A stretch of DNA of 64,000 nt from a bacterium (GTDB lineage: Bacteria; Electryoneota; RPQS01; DYHQ01): the NCBI GenBank assembly GCA_030622545.1, contig JAUXGA010000004.1, forward strand, positions 1 to 64,000. Direction: 5' to 3'. Every line of letters begins with the position of its first letter. Within the stretch, counting starts at the first letter, position 1. Shown here in pieces: positions 45,123 to 53,248 of this stretch. The notes under the pieces were generated by a model. The model worked only from the letters and a program-made list of their open reading frames with translations, searched no databases and was not told where the DNA came from. A program made the translations under genes and the position numbers.

Positions 45123-46949
45123 ATGTGTGGAATTATCGGTTATATTGGTGAGCGTGATGTCATTTCGGTTCTCATCCAAGGACTGAAACGAGTGGAATAT
45201 CGTGGGTATGATTCGGCTGGAATCGCTCTATTCGGACCGGGCGGGTTGCTGATTAAGAAGGACAAAGGAAAAGTCGCGCATCTGGAAGAATCCGTCAACG
45301 GTCAGCAAATCGAAAGCTCGGCAGGAATCGGTCATACACGCTGGGCAACGCACGGCGAACCGAATGCGGTGAATGCTCACCCGCACACTGATGATAAGAA
45401 TTTCATTGTCTTGGCTCATAACGGAATTATCGAAAACTATATGGCTCTGCGCGAAGAACTCCGGCAGAGCGGACATGAATTTACGACCGAAACAGATACG
45501 GAAACCGTCGCGCATCTGATTGCCGAAGTCTACGATGGAGATTTGTTGGAAGCCGTCCGTCGCGCGCTGAAACTTGTTCAGGGAACGTACGGATTAGTAG
45601 TGATGTGCGCTGACAAACCGGATGAAATCGTTGCGGCGAGGCTTAGCAGCCCTTTAATTATCGGACACGGAGATGGCGAAAATTTTGTGGCTTCGGATTT
45701 GGCGGCTTTTGTCCAATTCACGCGGAACGTGACGTATATGGAAGACGGCGAAGTCGCCTTGATTACGAAAAATAAAATCGTCCACAAGACTCTTGCCGAT
45801 AAAGTCGTACCTAAGAAAATCGAAAAAATCTCCTTCGACATTGAACATATCGAAAAGGGCGGCTATTCCCACTTCATGCTGAAAGAAATCACAGAACAAC
45901 CCCGCACGATTGGAGATTCCATGCGTGGGCGGCTGCTCAGTGAAGAAGGAACCGTTCGTCTGGGGGGGATGCGTGAAAAAGAAGAACAATTTTTAGGCGC
46001 CAAACGCGCGGTTTTCGTCGCCTGTGGAACGTCATGGCATGCCGCTCTTGTCGGTGAATATCTTTTCGAAGAGATGGCGGGATTGCCGGTTGAAGTCGAA
46101 TACGCTTCCGAATTTCGATATCGCAGTCCGGTACTTGACGATAAAACTATTGTCTTTGCAATTTCTCAATCCGGTGAGACAACCGATACGTTGGCAGCTA
46201 TACAGGAAGCAAAGCGCCGCGTCGATACGGTTTTCGGTATCTGCAATGTCGTCGGTTCGTCGATTGCGCGAACAACGGATGCAGGGGTTTATCTTCACGC
46301 CGGTCCGGAAATCGGCGTTGCATCCACAAAAGCTTTCACATCGCAAATCGTCGTTCTGGCGATGCTGGCACTGAATCTGGGGCGTCATCGTCAAATATCA
46401 GCGGCGGAAGGACACCGCTTCATTAAGGAGCTTCGAGAGATTCCGCGCAAAGTCGGAACGATTTTAAGTCAGAGTGAAAAGATTGAAGAAATCGCCCGAC
46501 AATACAAAGACCATCGAAACTTCCTCTATCTTGGGCGAGGAGTGAATTTCCCGGTCGCGCTCGAAGGAGCGTTGAAGTTGAAAGAGATTTCCTATATTCA
46601 TGCGGAAGGTTATCCCGCCGCAGAAATGAAACATGGTCCGATTGCGCTTATTGACGATGAGATGCCGGTAGTATTCATCGCGATTCAGGATGGAACCTAC
46701 GAGAAAGTCCTTTCGAATATCGCCGAAGTGCGCGCGCGCCGTGGCCATGTTATCGCTATTGCGACGGAAGGAGATAAAGACATCGCCAAATGCGTGGATC
46801 ATGTTTTTTATGTCCCCGAAACACATCCGATGCTCAGTCCCCTGCTGACCGTCATCCCGCTTCAATTGCTGGCGTATCATGTCGCTGTGATGCGTGGATG
46901 CAATGTCGATATGCCGAGAAATCTCGCGAAAAGTGTCACCGTTGAGTAA
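45123..46949 (+). CDS. glmS: Glutamine-fructose-6-phosphate aminotransferase (isomerising)
   Basis: GlmS makes glucosamine-6-phosphate for peptidoglycan and lipopolysaccharide. The 608-residue protein has the N-terminal glutaminase domain beginning MCGIIGYIG, where the cysteine after the removed Met is the nucleophile, so ATG 45123 must be the start (a GTG at 45105 would bury it). Two SIS domains follow with AISQSGETTDTL and ISYIHAEGYPAAEMKHGP. No glmS ribozyme is visible. It lies 8 bp after guaA. Confidence 0.97.
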   Translation: MCGIIGYIGERDVISVLIQGLKRVEYRGYDSAGIALFGPGGLLIKKDKGKVAHLEESVNGQQIESSAGIGHTRWATHGEPNAVNAHPHTDDKNFIVLAHNGIIENYMALREELRQSGHEFTTETDTETVAHLIAEVYDGDLLEAVRRALKLVQGTYGLVVMCADKPDEIVAARLSSPLIIGHGDGENFVASDLAAFVQFTRNVTYMEDGEVALITKNKIVHKTLADKVVPKKIEKISFDIEHIEKGGYSHFMLKEITEQPRTIGDSMRGRLLSEEGTVRLGGMREKEEQFLGAKRAVFVACGTSWHAALVGEYLFEEMAGLPVEVEYASEFRYRSPVLDDKTIVFAISQSGETTDTLAAIQEAKRRVDTVFGICNVVGSSIARTTDAGVYLHAGPEIGVASTKAFTSQIVVLAMLALNLGRHRQISAAEGHRFIKELREIPRKVGTILSQSEKIEEIARQYKDHRNFLYLGRGVNFPVALEGALKLKEISYIHAEGYPAAEMKHGPIALIDDEMPVVFIAIQDGTYEKVLSNIAEVRARRGHVIAIATEGDKDIAKCVDHVFYVPETHPMLSPLLTVIPLQLLAYHVAVMRGCNVDMPRNLAKSVTVE

Positions 46950-46971
46950 AAATAAACCAGTTTGGATTATT

Positions 46972-48669
46972 GTGTCAACACCCGATAGAAAAAAACATCT
47001 TTTTTTAAACCGCTTTCTCCAGCGTGTTTTCGCAGTTCTTCTCGTGTTTTGTATGTTCGGAGCACTCGGCTTTGGCGCGTCTCGTCTTGACGATGCTATG
47101 GAAGCATTCCAGCAGGGGAAGATGGCGCGGGCGCAAAAATTACTCGAAAGAATCTTAAGCGCTCCACAACCCGAACAAGAAGACGCGGCCATGTTTTTGC
47201 TCATTCGCGTTCATTTGGCGCGTCGCAATGAAGCAAGAGCGACAGATATCGCCGAGCGATTCATGAAGCGTTTCCCTGACAGCCCCTATTTCGATGATGC
47301 TCATTATGCGATGGCGGAAGCGCATTTCTTACGTGGAGATTTAGTCAGATGCGCGCAAGAGCTGGCGTGGATCATCGAGAATGCACCCGATGAACGCCTT
47401 CGCCAGAAAGTGCGAATAGTTTTGCCGCAGCTTTCAACAAAAGCCCGTTCGGAAGAAGAAATCGCGAGGCTGGAGGAAGTGAGTGCCATACCGGTTCCTT
47501 CGGAATTTCCAATTTCTTCCGGCACCGTCGTCGTGTTGCTTGCTTTTCCTGACAGGGATGCGCCGGAAGCTCGCGCTTTGCGCCGCGCAATGGAGTTCGC
47601 TGCTGCAAGAGGCCACTTGCGTTTTCCTGTCGTTTTCCATGAAGTCGCCAGCAGTCATGAATGCGCTCAAACTGCTATCCGACTCTTTGAAAATGAAACC
47701 GTTGGTTTGGTGGTTTTTGCCGGAGATGAAGGTTCGGCAACTACGCTGGCTATTCTGTCCAAGCAGTATCAGACGCCAGTGCTTTTCCTCACAGGCTATA
47801 CATCTTCTCTCTGCGATTTGAGCGACTATCTTTTTGAATTTATGCCGAGTCGCAAAACACAGGGCTTGGCTCTGGGGAAATACGCGGGAGAAGAGCTGGA
47901 AATACGTTCCGTGCTCGAACTCGTCGTTGATGATGGAGAAGGCCGCGCGCTTGAAGCAGGATTTCGACAAGGCGCCGAAGAAACAGGTGCGACGGTCGTC
48001 GGGCGGGAATGGTTTTTAACGACGGCTCATTCCATCCGCGCGCCCTTGCGAGATTTATTTACTCCTCCTCCTGGAGAAAACAAGCCGGAAGGGTTGCTAT
48101 CGACCGCGCTGACCGATTCGGAAATGGCGGCGCTCTGGGGAACCAACGAAGGAGAAGTCCTCTTGCTCAAAGAGGAAGACAGCTTGACGATTATCACTCG
48201 GACATCCACCCCCACAGGAAAACGCGCGCTGTTCTTCTGCATACCCTCCGGGCGCGCATCGAACATGATTTCGCAGATGGGAACCCTGCCCAGACGAACA
48301 ACGTTTCTGGGAAACAGCGCGTGGATTGACGCTGAAGCTCTGCAAGAGTATCCGGAAGTCAGCGACGGACTGATTATCGCGGCACCGCTGCTTCCTGAAG
48401 TAAAATTCCGGGGATTGATGCAACAAGTCTATGAAGATTCAATCGGCCAGAAGGCAAGTTTGTGGGAGCTTCTGGGCATCGACGCCGCGAAATTTGTCGG
48501 AGAGATTGTATCGACGAAACCAGAATCTCGAATCGCATTCAAAGAGGCGTTAGAACAAAGCGAACCTTTCTTCGGGATGTCTGTTCAGCTTGATTTCATG
48601 GGAGGACGCGAGAATCAAGCTGTGAGAATATTGAAGTATAAGAACAAAAGCTTTCTAATTCTGAAATAA
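46972..48669 (+). CDS. Exported TPR and periplasmic-binding-fold protein (LpoA/LivJ-like)
   Basis: The protein (565 residues from GTG 46972) starts with a basic region and hydrophobic segment (FAVLLVFCMFGALGFGA) that acts as a signal or anchor. TPR-like helices follow (MEAFQQGKMARAQKLLERIL), then a periplasmic-binding-protein fold of the LivJ/LpoA type (VGLVVFAGDEGSATTLAILS, QYQTPVLFLTG). LpoA-like members stimulate penicillin-binding proteins, so a cell-wall role is plausible, given uppP next door, but remains inference. The start is uncertain; TTG 46942 is an alternative. Confidence 0.72.
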   Translation: MSTPDRKKHLFLNRFLQRVFAVLLVFCMFGALGFGASRLDDAMEAFQQGKMARAQKLLERILSAPQPEQEDAAMFLLIRVHLARRNEARATDIAERFMKRFPDSPYFDDAHYAMAEAHFLRGDLVRCAQELAWIIENAPDERLRQKVRIVLPQLSTKARSEEEIARLEEVSAIPVPSEFPISSGTVVVLLAFPDRDAPEARALRRAMEFAAARGHLRFPVVFHEVASSHECAQTAIRLFENETVGLVVFAGDEGSATTLAILSKQYQTPVLFLTGYTSSLCDLSDYLFEFMPSRKTQGLALGKYAGEELEIRSVLELVVDDGEGRALEAGFRQGAEETGATVVGREWFLTTAHSIRAPLRDLFTPPPGENKPEGLLSTALTDSEMAALWGTNEGEVLLLKEEDSLTIITRTSTPTGKRALFFCIPSGRASNMISQMGTLPRRTTFLGNSAWIDAEALQEYPEVSDGLIIAAPLLPEVKFRGLMQQVYEDSIGQKASLWELLGIDAAKFVGEIVSTKPESRIAFKEALEQSEPFFGMSVQLDFMGGRENQAVRILKYKNKSFLILK

Positions 48670-48724
48670 ATGATTTTCAGACAGGATACATAACAGAAAT
48701 CCACAATAAATTGAGAGAGAGCCT

Positions 48725-49528
48725 TTGACTTATTTAGAAGCGATTTTTTTGGGGGTTGTCCAAGGGCTGACGGAATTTCTTCCCATTTCCAGTTCAGGCC
48801 ATCTGGTAGTACTGCAGGCGATTCTGGGTTTTAAGGAACCTAGGCTCGCTTTTGATGTGATGGTTCACGTGGGGACGCTACTGGCAGTGATTACATTCTT
48901 CCGGAAATATATCGTCGGGATGTTTGTCTCGATATTTGTTCCCAGTATGCGGCGTAGCGAGGAATGGGCTTTACTGAAAATGGTCATTATCGGAACGATT
49001 CCAACCGTCTTTATTGGTTTTGTATTCAAGGATCCCTTGGAGGAGTTGTTCGCCTCACCGGCCGCTGTGGGTTTTTTCTGGTTGATGACAGGCCTCTTGC
49101 TTTTTTTAGCTGATCGGTGGCTCTGGAACGGCAAAGACCTTTCTCGCGGCACGCTGCAGGATGGTTTGGCGGTGGGATTTTTTCAGGGATTGGCAATTAT
49201 TCCGGGAGTTTCGCGCTCTGGAGCGACCATCAGTATGGGAATTTTTCGACAATTTTCAGGTGAGAATGCCGCAAAATTTTCGTTCATTCTTTCCGTGCCT
49301 GCGATTTTGGGGGCAACCATACTGCAAATGCGGAAGATTACGGCGATTGAGAGGCCTGAGTTTCTGGTTTATCTTGCGGGAACCGTTGCGGCGGCCATCG
49401 TCGGCTACCTGTCAATTGCGCTGTTGATACGCATCATAAAGGCGCGACGACTTTCCATCTTTTCGTATTACTGCTTTATTGCCGGGGGAACCACTTTAAT
49501 CTATATCATGCTGACAGGTTCCTTTTAG
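48725..49528 (+). CDS. uppP: Undecaprenyl-diphosphatase
   Basis: UppP (BacA) dephosphorylates undecaprenyl diphosphate and recycles the lipid carrier. The 267-residue membrane protein has the catalytic TEFLPISSSGHLVVL (about 17-31) and PGVSRSGATISMG, plus several membrane helices. TTG 48725 is preceded by GAGAGAG. Loss of the usual ATG matches the start-codon habit here. Confidence 0.96.
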   Translation: MTYLEAIFLGVVQGLTEFLPISSSGHLVVLQAILGFKEPRLAFDVMVHVGTLLAVITFFRKYIVGMFVSIFVPSMRRSEEWALLKMVIIGTIPTVFIGFVFKDPLEELFASPAAVGFFWLMTGLLLFLADRWLWNGKDLSRGTLQDGLAVGFFQGLAIIPGVSRSGATISMGIFRQFSGENAAKFSFILSVPAILGATILQMRKITAIERPEFLVYLAGTVAAAIVGYLSIALLIRIIKARRLSIFSYYCFIAGGTTLIYIMLTGSF

Positions 49529-49674
49529 AACGTATCTTAAATATCATAGGAGAATCTTTGGATATCTCCGCCGAGCCGGGTTCAGCGCAGGTTCCCGTAA
49601 GCCACCGATGAAGCCAGCGCGCGTAACCCGACCGGAAATTTTTAAGCAGTTGTTTTAAGAACAAGAGGACGCAT
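49529..49674 (+). other. Structured spacer between uppP and holA with two tiny coupled frames
   Basis: This 146-bp gap holds an inverted repeat: CGGGTT (49577-49582) pairs with AACCCG (49625-49630) and GCGC (49585-49588) with GCGC (49617-49620). It also holds a 17-codon frame (TTG 49558 to TGA 49611, AGGAG 5 nt upstream). It overlaps by ATGA a 16-codon frame (49608-49658). I cannot name the RNA or show that the peptides are made. Confidence 0.4.
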
Positions 49675-50739
49675 TTGGTTCGGGAAAAGAAAGTCACAGG
49701 TCAACTGACACCGGCGGAATTTAATGCTGCTGTGCGTGCAGGAACTGCCTTTCCGGCTGTTTTGCTGACCGGCCCCGAAGATTACCTGCGGCAACGCGCA
49801 ACAGACAACTATCTGGATAAATCCCTCACACCTGAAATCCGGGAGTTCGATTTCACCTATCTTTCGGGAGAATCGACAAGAGTCCCGGAGCTGCGTCATG
49901 CACTTGCTGAACTTCCTATGTTAGGTTCCTTCCGTTTGCTTCTACTTGACCTACCGACGAAACTAATATCCGAGGCGGCATCGGTGCTGAAAGACTATCT
50001 GAAGAAGCCCAATCCCGCGCTGCGGATTCTGATGGCTGACCCGGAGAACAAACCAAAGTACTCTTCTCTGAAGGGACTGTTGCCTTCCGTGCTTTGGGTT
50101 CATTACAAACCTCTAAGCGAAAATGAACGTGCTCGCTGGTGTATCCGCTACATGAAGGAGCACGACAAGGAGATGTCGGAAGAAGCCGCCGGTTATCTGG
50201 TGCAGACGTCAAAGAAATCCCTTGGTGATTTGACCGCAAAATTAGATCATGCGGCTCTGTTTGTGGGTGAGACTCGAGAAATAGATATGCTTTCGATTCA
50301 GAGAATTTCCGGCGTGACATCGGAAGTGACCGTCTATCAGCTTGAGGATGCTTTGCATCGAAAATCGCTGGCCGAATGTCTGCGAATTGCTCGGTCTCTT
50401 TTGGAAGGAGGAGAACCGGTTCTGCGACTCATAAATTACCTTCATCGCAGTCTCTTTCGGCTCTGGCAGATAAAAGTGCTTGGAAGACGGCGGGGGAATC
50501 ATGAGAAGAGCATCAAAGAGATTCTCGGTGGTCAATCATGGAAGAGCGACGCGTTCATTCGGGGAGCAAAAGGGATGTCTTTTACCGCATTGGAACGGGG
50601 ATTAAGGGGACTTATGGACTTGGAAATCACCCTGAAGACGCGCACGGTTCAGGGAGATGTTCTGTTTTATCATTGGCTATGGAAAGTTATGGCAGGCGAG
50701 AGGGATAAGCTGGAACCCGGAACGGGATTGGGGAGTTAA
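49675..50739 (+). CDS. holA: DNA polymerase III subunit delta
   Basis: HolA is the clamp-loader subunit that opens the beta sliding clamp. The 354-residue protein has the delta-subunit opening FPAVLLTGPEDYLRQRATD, LPMLGSFRLLLLDLP and the C-terminal helical collar with EPVLRLINYLHRSLFRLWQ. It has no Walker A motif, as expected for delta. TTG 49675 has AGAGGA 6 nt upstream. Confidence 0.9.
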   Translation: MVREKKVTGQLTPAEFNAAVRAGTAFPAVLLTGPEDYLRQRATDNYLDKSLTPEIREFDFTYLSGESTRVPELRHALAELPMLGSFRLLLLDLPTKLISEAASVLKDYLKKPNPALRILMADPENKPKYSSLKGLLPSVLWVHYKPLSENERARWCIRYMKEHDKEMSEEAAGYLVQTSKKSLGDLTAKLDHAALFVGETREIDMLSIQRISGVTSEVTVYQLEDALHRKSLAECLRIARSLLEGGEPVLRLINYLHRSLFRLWQIKVLGRRRGNHEKSIKEILGGQSWKSDAFIRGAKGMSFTALERGLRGLMDLEITLKTRTVQGDVLFYHWLWKVMAGERDKLEPGTGLGS

Positions 50740-50752
50740 TGAGGGTGACGTT

Positions 50753-51373
50753 ATGACGGACAACCCGGCGAACCCGCCGACGGATGAAGAACTTATCTTT
50801 AACTTCCAGCAGGGAGATATCCACGCCTTTGAGGAAATTGTCCGGCGTTACAAGAATCCCCTGTATAACTTCACAAACCGGCTTCTGGGCGATTCCATCT
50901 TTAGTGAAGATATCGTGCAGGAAACTTTTCTGCGAGTTTACCGTAATAAACATAGATACCATCAAATAGCAAAATTCTCCACCTGGATCTACACTATCGC
51001 CTCGAATTTGGCCAAAACGGAGCTGAGGCGGCGCAAGATTCGAAAGTTCTTTTCCATCAGTTCCAAAGGCGCCGACGAACGTGATTATGATCTTCCGGAT
51101 TTAAGCGCGGATGTGGAAAAGGAAATTGATGGAGTTCTTAAAAATGAGATTATTTTAAAGGAAATTAATGCGTTACCTGCTCATTTCCGTCAAGCGGTTC
51201 TTCTAAGAGATGTTCAGGATCTTTCTTATGATGAAATAAGTGTAATTTTAAGTGTTCCATTAGGAACGGTGAAATCCAGGGTCAATAGAGGAAGAGGCCG
51301 GTTGCAGAAAAAGCTAAGATTTTTGATTTCGGAGGAGTCGGAGCGTGAACGTGGAAAAGAACAAGAAAAATAA
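50753..51373 (+). CDS. ECF-family RNA polymerase sigma factor
   Basis: The 206-residue protein has sigma region 2 (EEIVRRYKNPLYNFTNRLLG, SEDIVQETFLRVYRNKHRYH, FSTWIYTIASNLAKTELRRRK) and region 4 (INALPAHFRQAVLLRD, the helix-turn-helix DLSYDEISVILSVPLGTVKSRVNRGRGRLQ). It lacks region 3, so it is an ECF sigma factor that responds to an envelope or stress signal. ATG 50753 has GAGGGTG upstream; the frame upstream lies inside holA. It overlaps the next gene by about 29 bp. Confidence 0.93.
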   Translation: MTDNPANPPTDEELIFNFQQGDIHAFEEIVRRYKNPLYNFTNRLLGDSIFSEDIVQETFLRVYRNKHRYHQIAKFSTWIYTIASNLAKTELRRRKIRKFFSISSKGADERDYDLPDLSADVEKEIDGVLKNEIILKEINALPAHFRQAVLLRDVQDLSYDEISVILSVPLGTVKSRVNRGRGRLQKKLRFLISEESERERGKEQEK

Positions 51374-51887
51374 GTATCCCTATTTAGAATCAGAGAAAAT
51401 GGATGAAAATTCAGACTCGGGTCATCAGATGGTCCGAGCAGCACTGCTGACACTGCCGCAGGTATCTGCGCCTCCGGGTTTTGAATTTCGCCTGCAACGC
51501 TGTATTCGTTATGCTGAATCAGGGCAGCCGGCGAGGGATGGGGAGCCGATTCTTACATGGAGATGGTTATCTGTCGGTTTAGGGGTCGCTACGGCTGTTA
51601 CGGCTGGCTTGATTCTCTATGAACCACAGACTCAGACGCCTTCCGCTATGTTCTCTGAATCTGCTGAGCAGCCTGCAGTGCATCAATCCAGTCCTTTCCC
51701 GGTGACGGCTCCATCTACAGCGAGCCTCCAAGCGGATCGCTCCTATACGGGAAGCCCTGAACGCGAGACAGACGGGGATTTGCTGGCAACTGAAGGCAGC
51801 GCTGCGGACAGCGCCAGTCGCACTTTTCATCCTTCAGAAGGTCAAATGCAGGTCGTTGGTGGGGAGCGAAAAATCAGCGGCCAATAG
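51345..51887 (+). CDS. Putative membrane partner (anti-sigma-like) of the ECF sigma factor
   Basis: This 180-residue protein starts at GTG 51345 with GGAGG about 10 nt upstream, inside the end of the sigma gene. It has a cytoplasmic N-terminal part of about 70 residues, one membrane segment (WRWLSVGLGVATAVTAGLILY) and a Ser/Thr/Pro-rich outer tail. The position is that of an anti-sigma factor. The zinc anti-sigma motif HxxxCxxC is not present, so its mechanism would differ. Function is inference from location. Confidence 0.6.
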   Translation: MNVEKNKKNKYPYLESEKMDENSDSGHQMVRAALLTLPQVSAPPGFEFRLQRCIRYAESGQPARDGEPILTWRWLSVGLGVATAVTAGLILYEPQTQTPSAMFSESAEQPAVHQSSPFPVTAPSTASLQADRSYTGSPERETDGDLLATEGSAADSASRTFHPSEGQMQVVGGERKISGQ

Positions 51888-51920
51888 ACCTGACGTAAAG
51901 TATTCAAAGGGTTATGACTG

Positions 51921-51945
51921 CGCCGTCTATGACAGATGGCGTTTT
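51921..51945 (+). terminator. Rho-independent terminator after the sigma/anti-sigma pair
   Basis: CGCCGTCT (51921-51928) pairs with AGATGGCG (51934-51941; one G:U) and is followed by TTTT. Confidence 0.7.
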
Positions 51946-51967
51946 CTCATGAGCGCGCGCAATCTGC

Positions 51968-51996
51968 TTGACTTTCTCTGCCAAATGTAGTATATT
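51968..51996 (+). promoter_or_regulatory. Sigma70-type promoter for the zinc-ribbon gene and rdgB
   Basis: TTGACT (51968-51973), 17-bp spacer, TATATT (51991-51996), about 33 bp before the zinc-ribbon ATG. Confidence 0.75.
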
Positions 51997-52028
51997 CAAT
52001 AGAGAACATAAGAAGAGAGGAGATAAAA

Positions 52029-52226
52029 ATGGCCAAGCGGCAAACCTTTGCAGACAAAGTGGCGAAAATTAAGGGTGGAGGGGCGGCACAATGCCCGAAA
52101 TGCGGTGAAGTTCTGTCGGTTGTGAAAATCTGGCAAGCGGAAGAAGCTCCTTCCACCGGACGCCAGCGCATGGTTGAGAAAATCGTCAAGGTCTGCAAAT
52201 GCAATTCTTCTGAGGTATTCGGATAG
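52029..52226 (+). CDS. Small zinc-ribbon protein of unknown function
   Basis: The 65-residue protein has CPKC at about 22-25 and a CKC pair near the C-terminus, arranged as a small zinc ribbon. It is otherwise basic (KRQTFADKVAKIKGG). Small zinc ribbons of this size often bind RNA, ribosomes or other proteins; no function can be assigned. AGAGAGGAG lies about 7 nt before the ATG, and a strong promoter is upstream. rdgB starts 1 bp after its stop. Confidence 0.75.
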   Translation: MAKRQTFADKVAKIKGGGAAQCPKCGEVLSVVKIWQAEEAPSTGRQRMVEKIVKVCKCNSSEVFG

Positions 52227-52227
52227 A

Positions 52228-52830
52228 TTGAGTCGTATTCTCGTCATCGCTACTCGAAATCCTGATAAACTCCGCGAAATCACGCACCTGTTTCAAGCTC
52301 TTTCTATTGATGTGCGTAGTTTTGCGGAGTTTTCTCATGTCGCTCCGGTTATCGAAGATCGCCCGACAATCTTTGAGAATGCGATGAAGAAGGCGATGGA
52401 GGTAGCGGAGCAGGTCGGGCACTGGGTCTTGGCGGATGATACCGGTCTTTTTGTGGATGCTTTGGAAGGAGCGCCGGGAGTAATGTCTGCGCGCTATTCA
52501 GGTCCGGAGGCAACATATGCAAGCAATGTGAATAAACTGCTTTCGGAGTTGGAAGGAGTTCCGGAAACAAAGCGAAACGCGCTCTTTCGCACGGTCATCG
52601 CACTTCGCACTGAGAAGAGTCTTCACCTTGTCGAAGGAGAACTTCATGGGCGCATCGCAACGGAACCTCGAGGTCAACACGGGTTCGGCTATGATCCGGT
52701 TTTTGAGCTTCCGGATGGTCGGACGCTTGCGGAATTGGAATTCGAAGAGAAGAATCGCATCAGTCATCGCGCACTTGCTCTGCAGCGAACAAAGCGGTTG
52801 ATGGAAGAGTTGCTAAAGCTGGAATTTTAA
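52228..52830 (+). CDS. rdgB: dITP/XTP pyrophosphatase (RdgB/HAM1)
   Basis: RdgB hydrolyses non-canonical dITP/XTP and keeps deaminated purines out of DNA. The 200-residue protein has ILVIATRNPDKLREI, the catalytic ADDTGLFVDALEGAPGVMSARY, RGQHGFGYDPVF and the C-terminal EEKNRISHRALAL motif. TTG 52228 lies 1 bp after the zinc-ribbon stop, so it is likely coupled to it. A frame upstream to 52174 would overlap that gene. Confidence 0.95.
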   Translation: MSRILVIATRNPDKLREITHLFQALSIDVRSFAEFSHVAPVIEDRPTIFENAMKKAMEVAEQVGHWVLADDTGLFVDALEGAPGVMSARYSGPEATYASNVNKLLSELEGVPETKRNALFRTVIALRTEKSLHLVEGELHGRIATEPRGQHGFGYDPVFELPDGRTLAELEFEEKNRISHRALALQRTKRLMEELLKLEF

Positions 52831-52855
52831 CCTGTTTCTATATATGATTCTTTTA

Positions 52856-53239
52856 TCAGTCCTTTCCCTCGCAATTCCCGGCGAGGGTTTTCATTAGACG
52901 GCCAAGATCTTCGATTTTAAACGGCTTTTCCAGAAAACCATCTGGAGGATAAAGGCACATATCGAGCATGCCATGGAAATTGGAATAGCCCGTGATGAGG
53001 ATGACTTTGAAATTTTTATTACATTTTTTAATATTCGACAGAAGTTGGATTCCATTCATATTCGGCATGTAAATGTCAGAAATAACCAAGTCTGGATCAG
53101 TTTCCTTGAAAAGCTTCCAGCCTTCCTCGCCATCTTCAGCTTCGACGGTTTCAAAACCGAAATGATTATTGACCCTCCGCAACAAAATTCGTGTAACAGC
53201 TTCATCGTCAACAACCAGGATTTTAAATTTCTTTCCCAT
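52856..53239 (-). CDS. Single-domain response regulator (CheY-like)
   Basis: The 127-residue protein is a lone receiver domain. The acidic pair D11-D12 and the phosphoacceptor D55 (DLVISDIYMPNMNG) are in place, with the conserved threonine in ILITGYS and the lysine in FLEKPF. With no output domain it can act by protein contact or relay phosphate. It is third in the minus-strand signalling unit, 9 bp after the receiver-DHp gene. Confidence 0.9.
   Translation of the reverse strand: MGKKFKILVVDDEAVTRILLRRVNNHFGFETVEAEDGEEGWKLFKETDPDLVISDIYMPNMNGIQLLSNIKKCNKNFKVILITGYSNFHGMLDMCLYPPDGFLEKPFKIEDLGRLMKTLAGNCEGKD
52866..52891 (+). terminator. Plus-strand terminator after rdgB
   Basis: CCCTCGC (52866-52872) pairs with GCGAGGG (52881-52887) and is followed by TTTT. 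It lies inside the 3' end of the convergent receiver gene. Confidence 0.65.
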
Positions 53240-53248
53240 AATAATCTC

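Noticed and set aside
49529-49674. Possible cobalamin riboswitch (AAGCCA-like stretch)
   Set aside because: Only scattered short matches, too short for that class, and no B12-box or kissing-loop pattern. Kept as an unexplained structured spacer.
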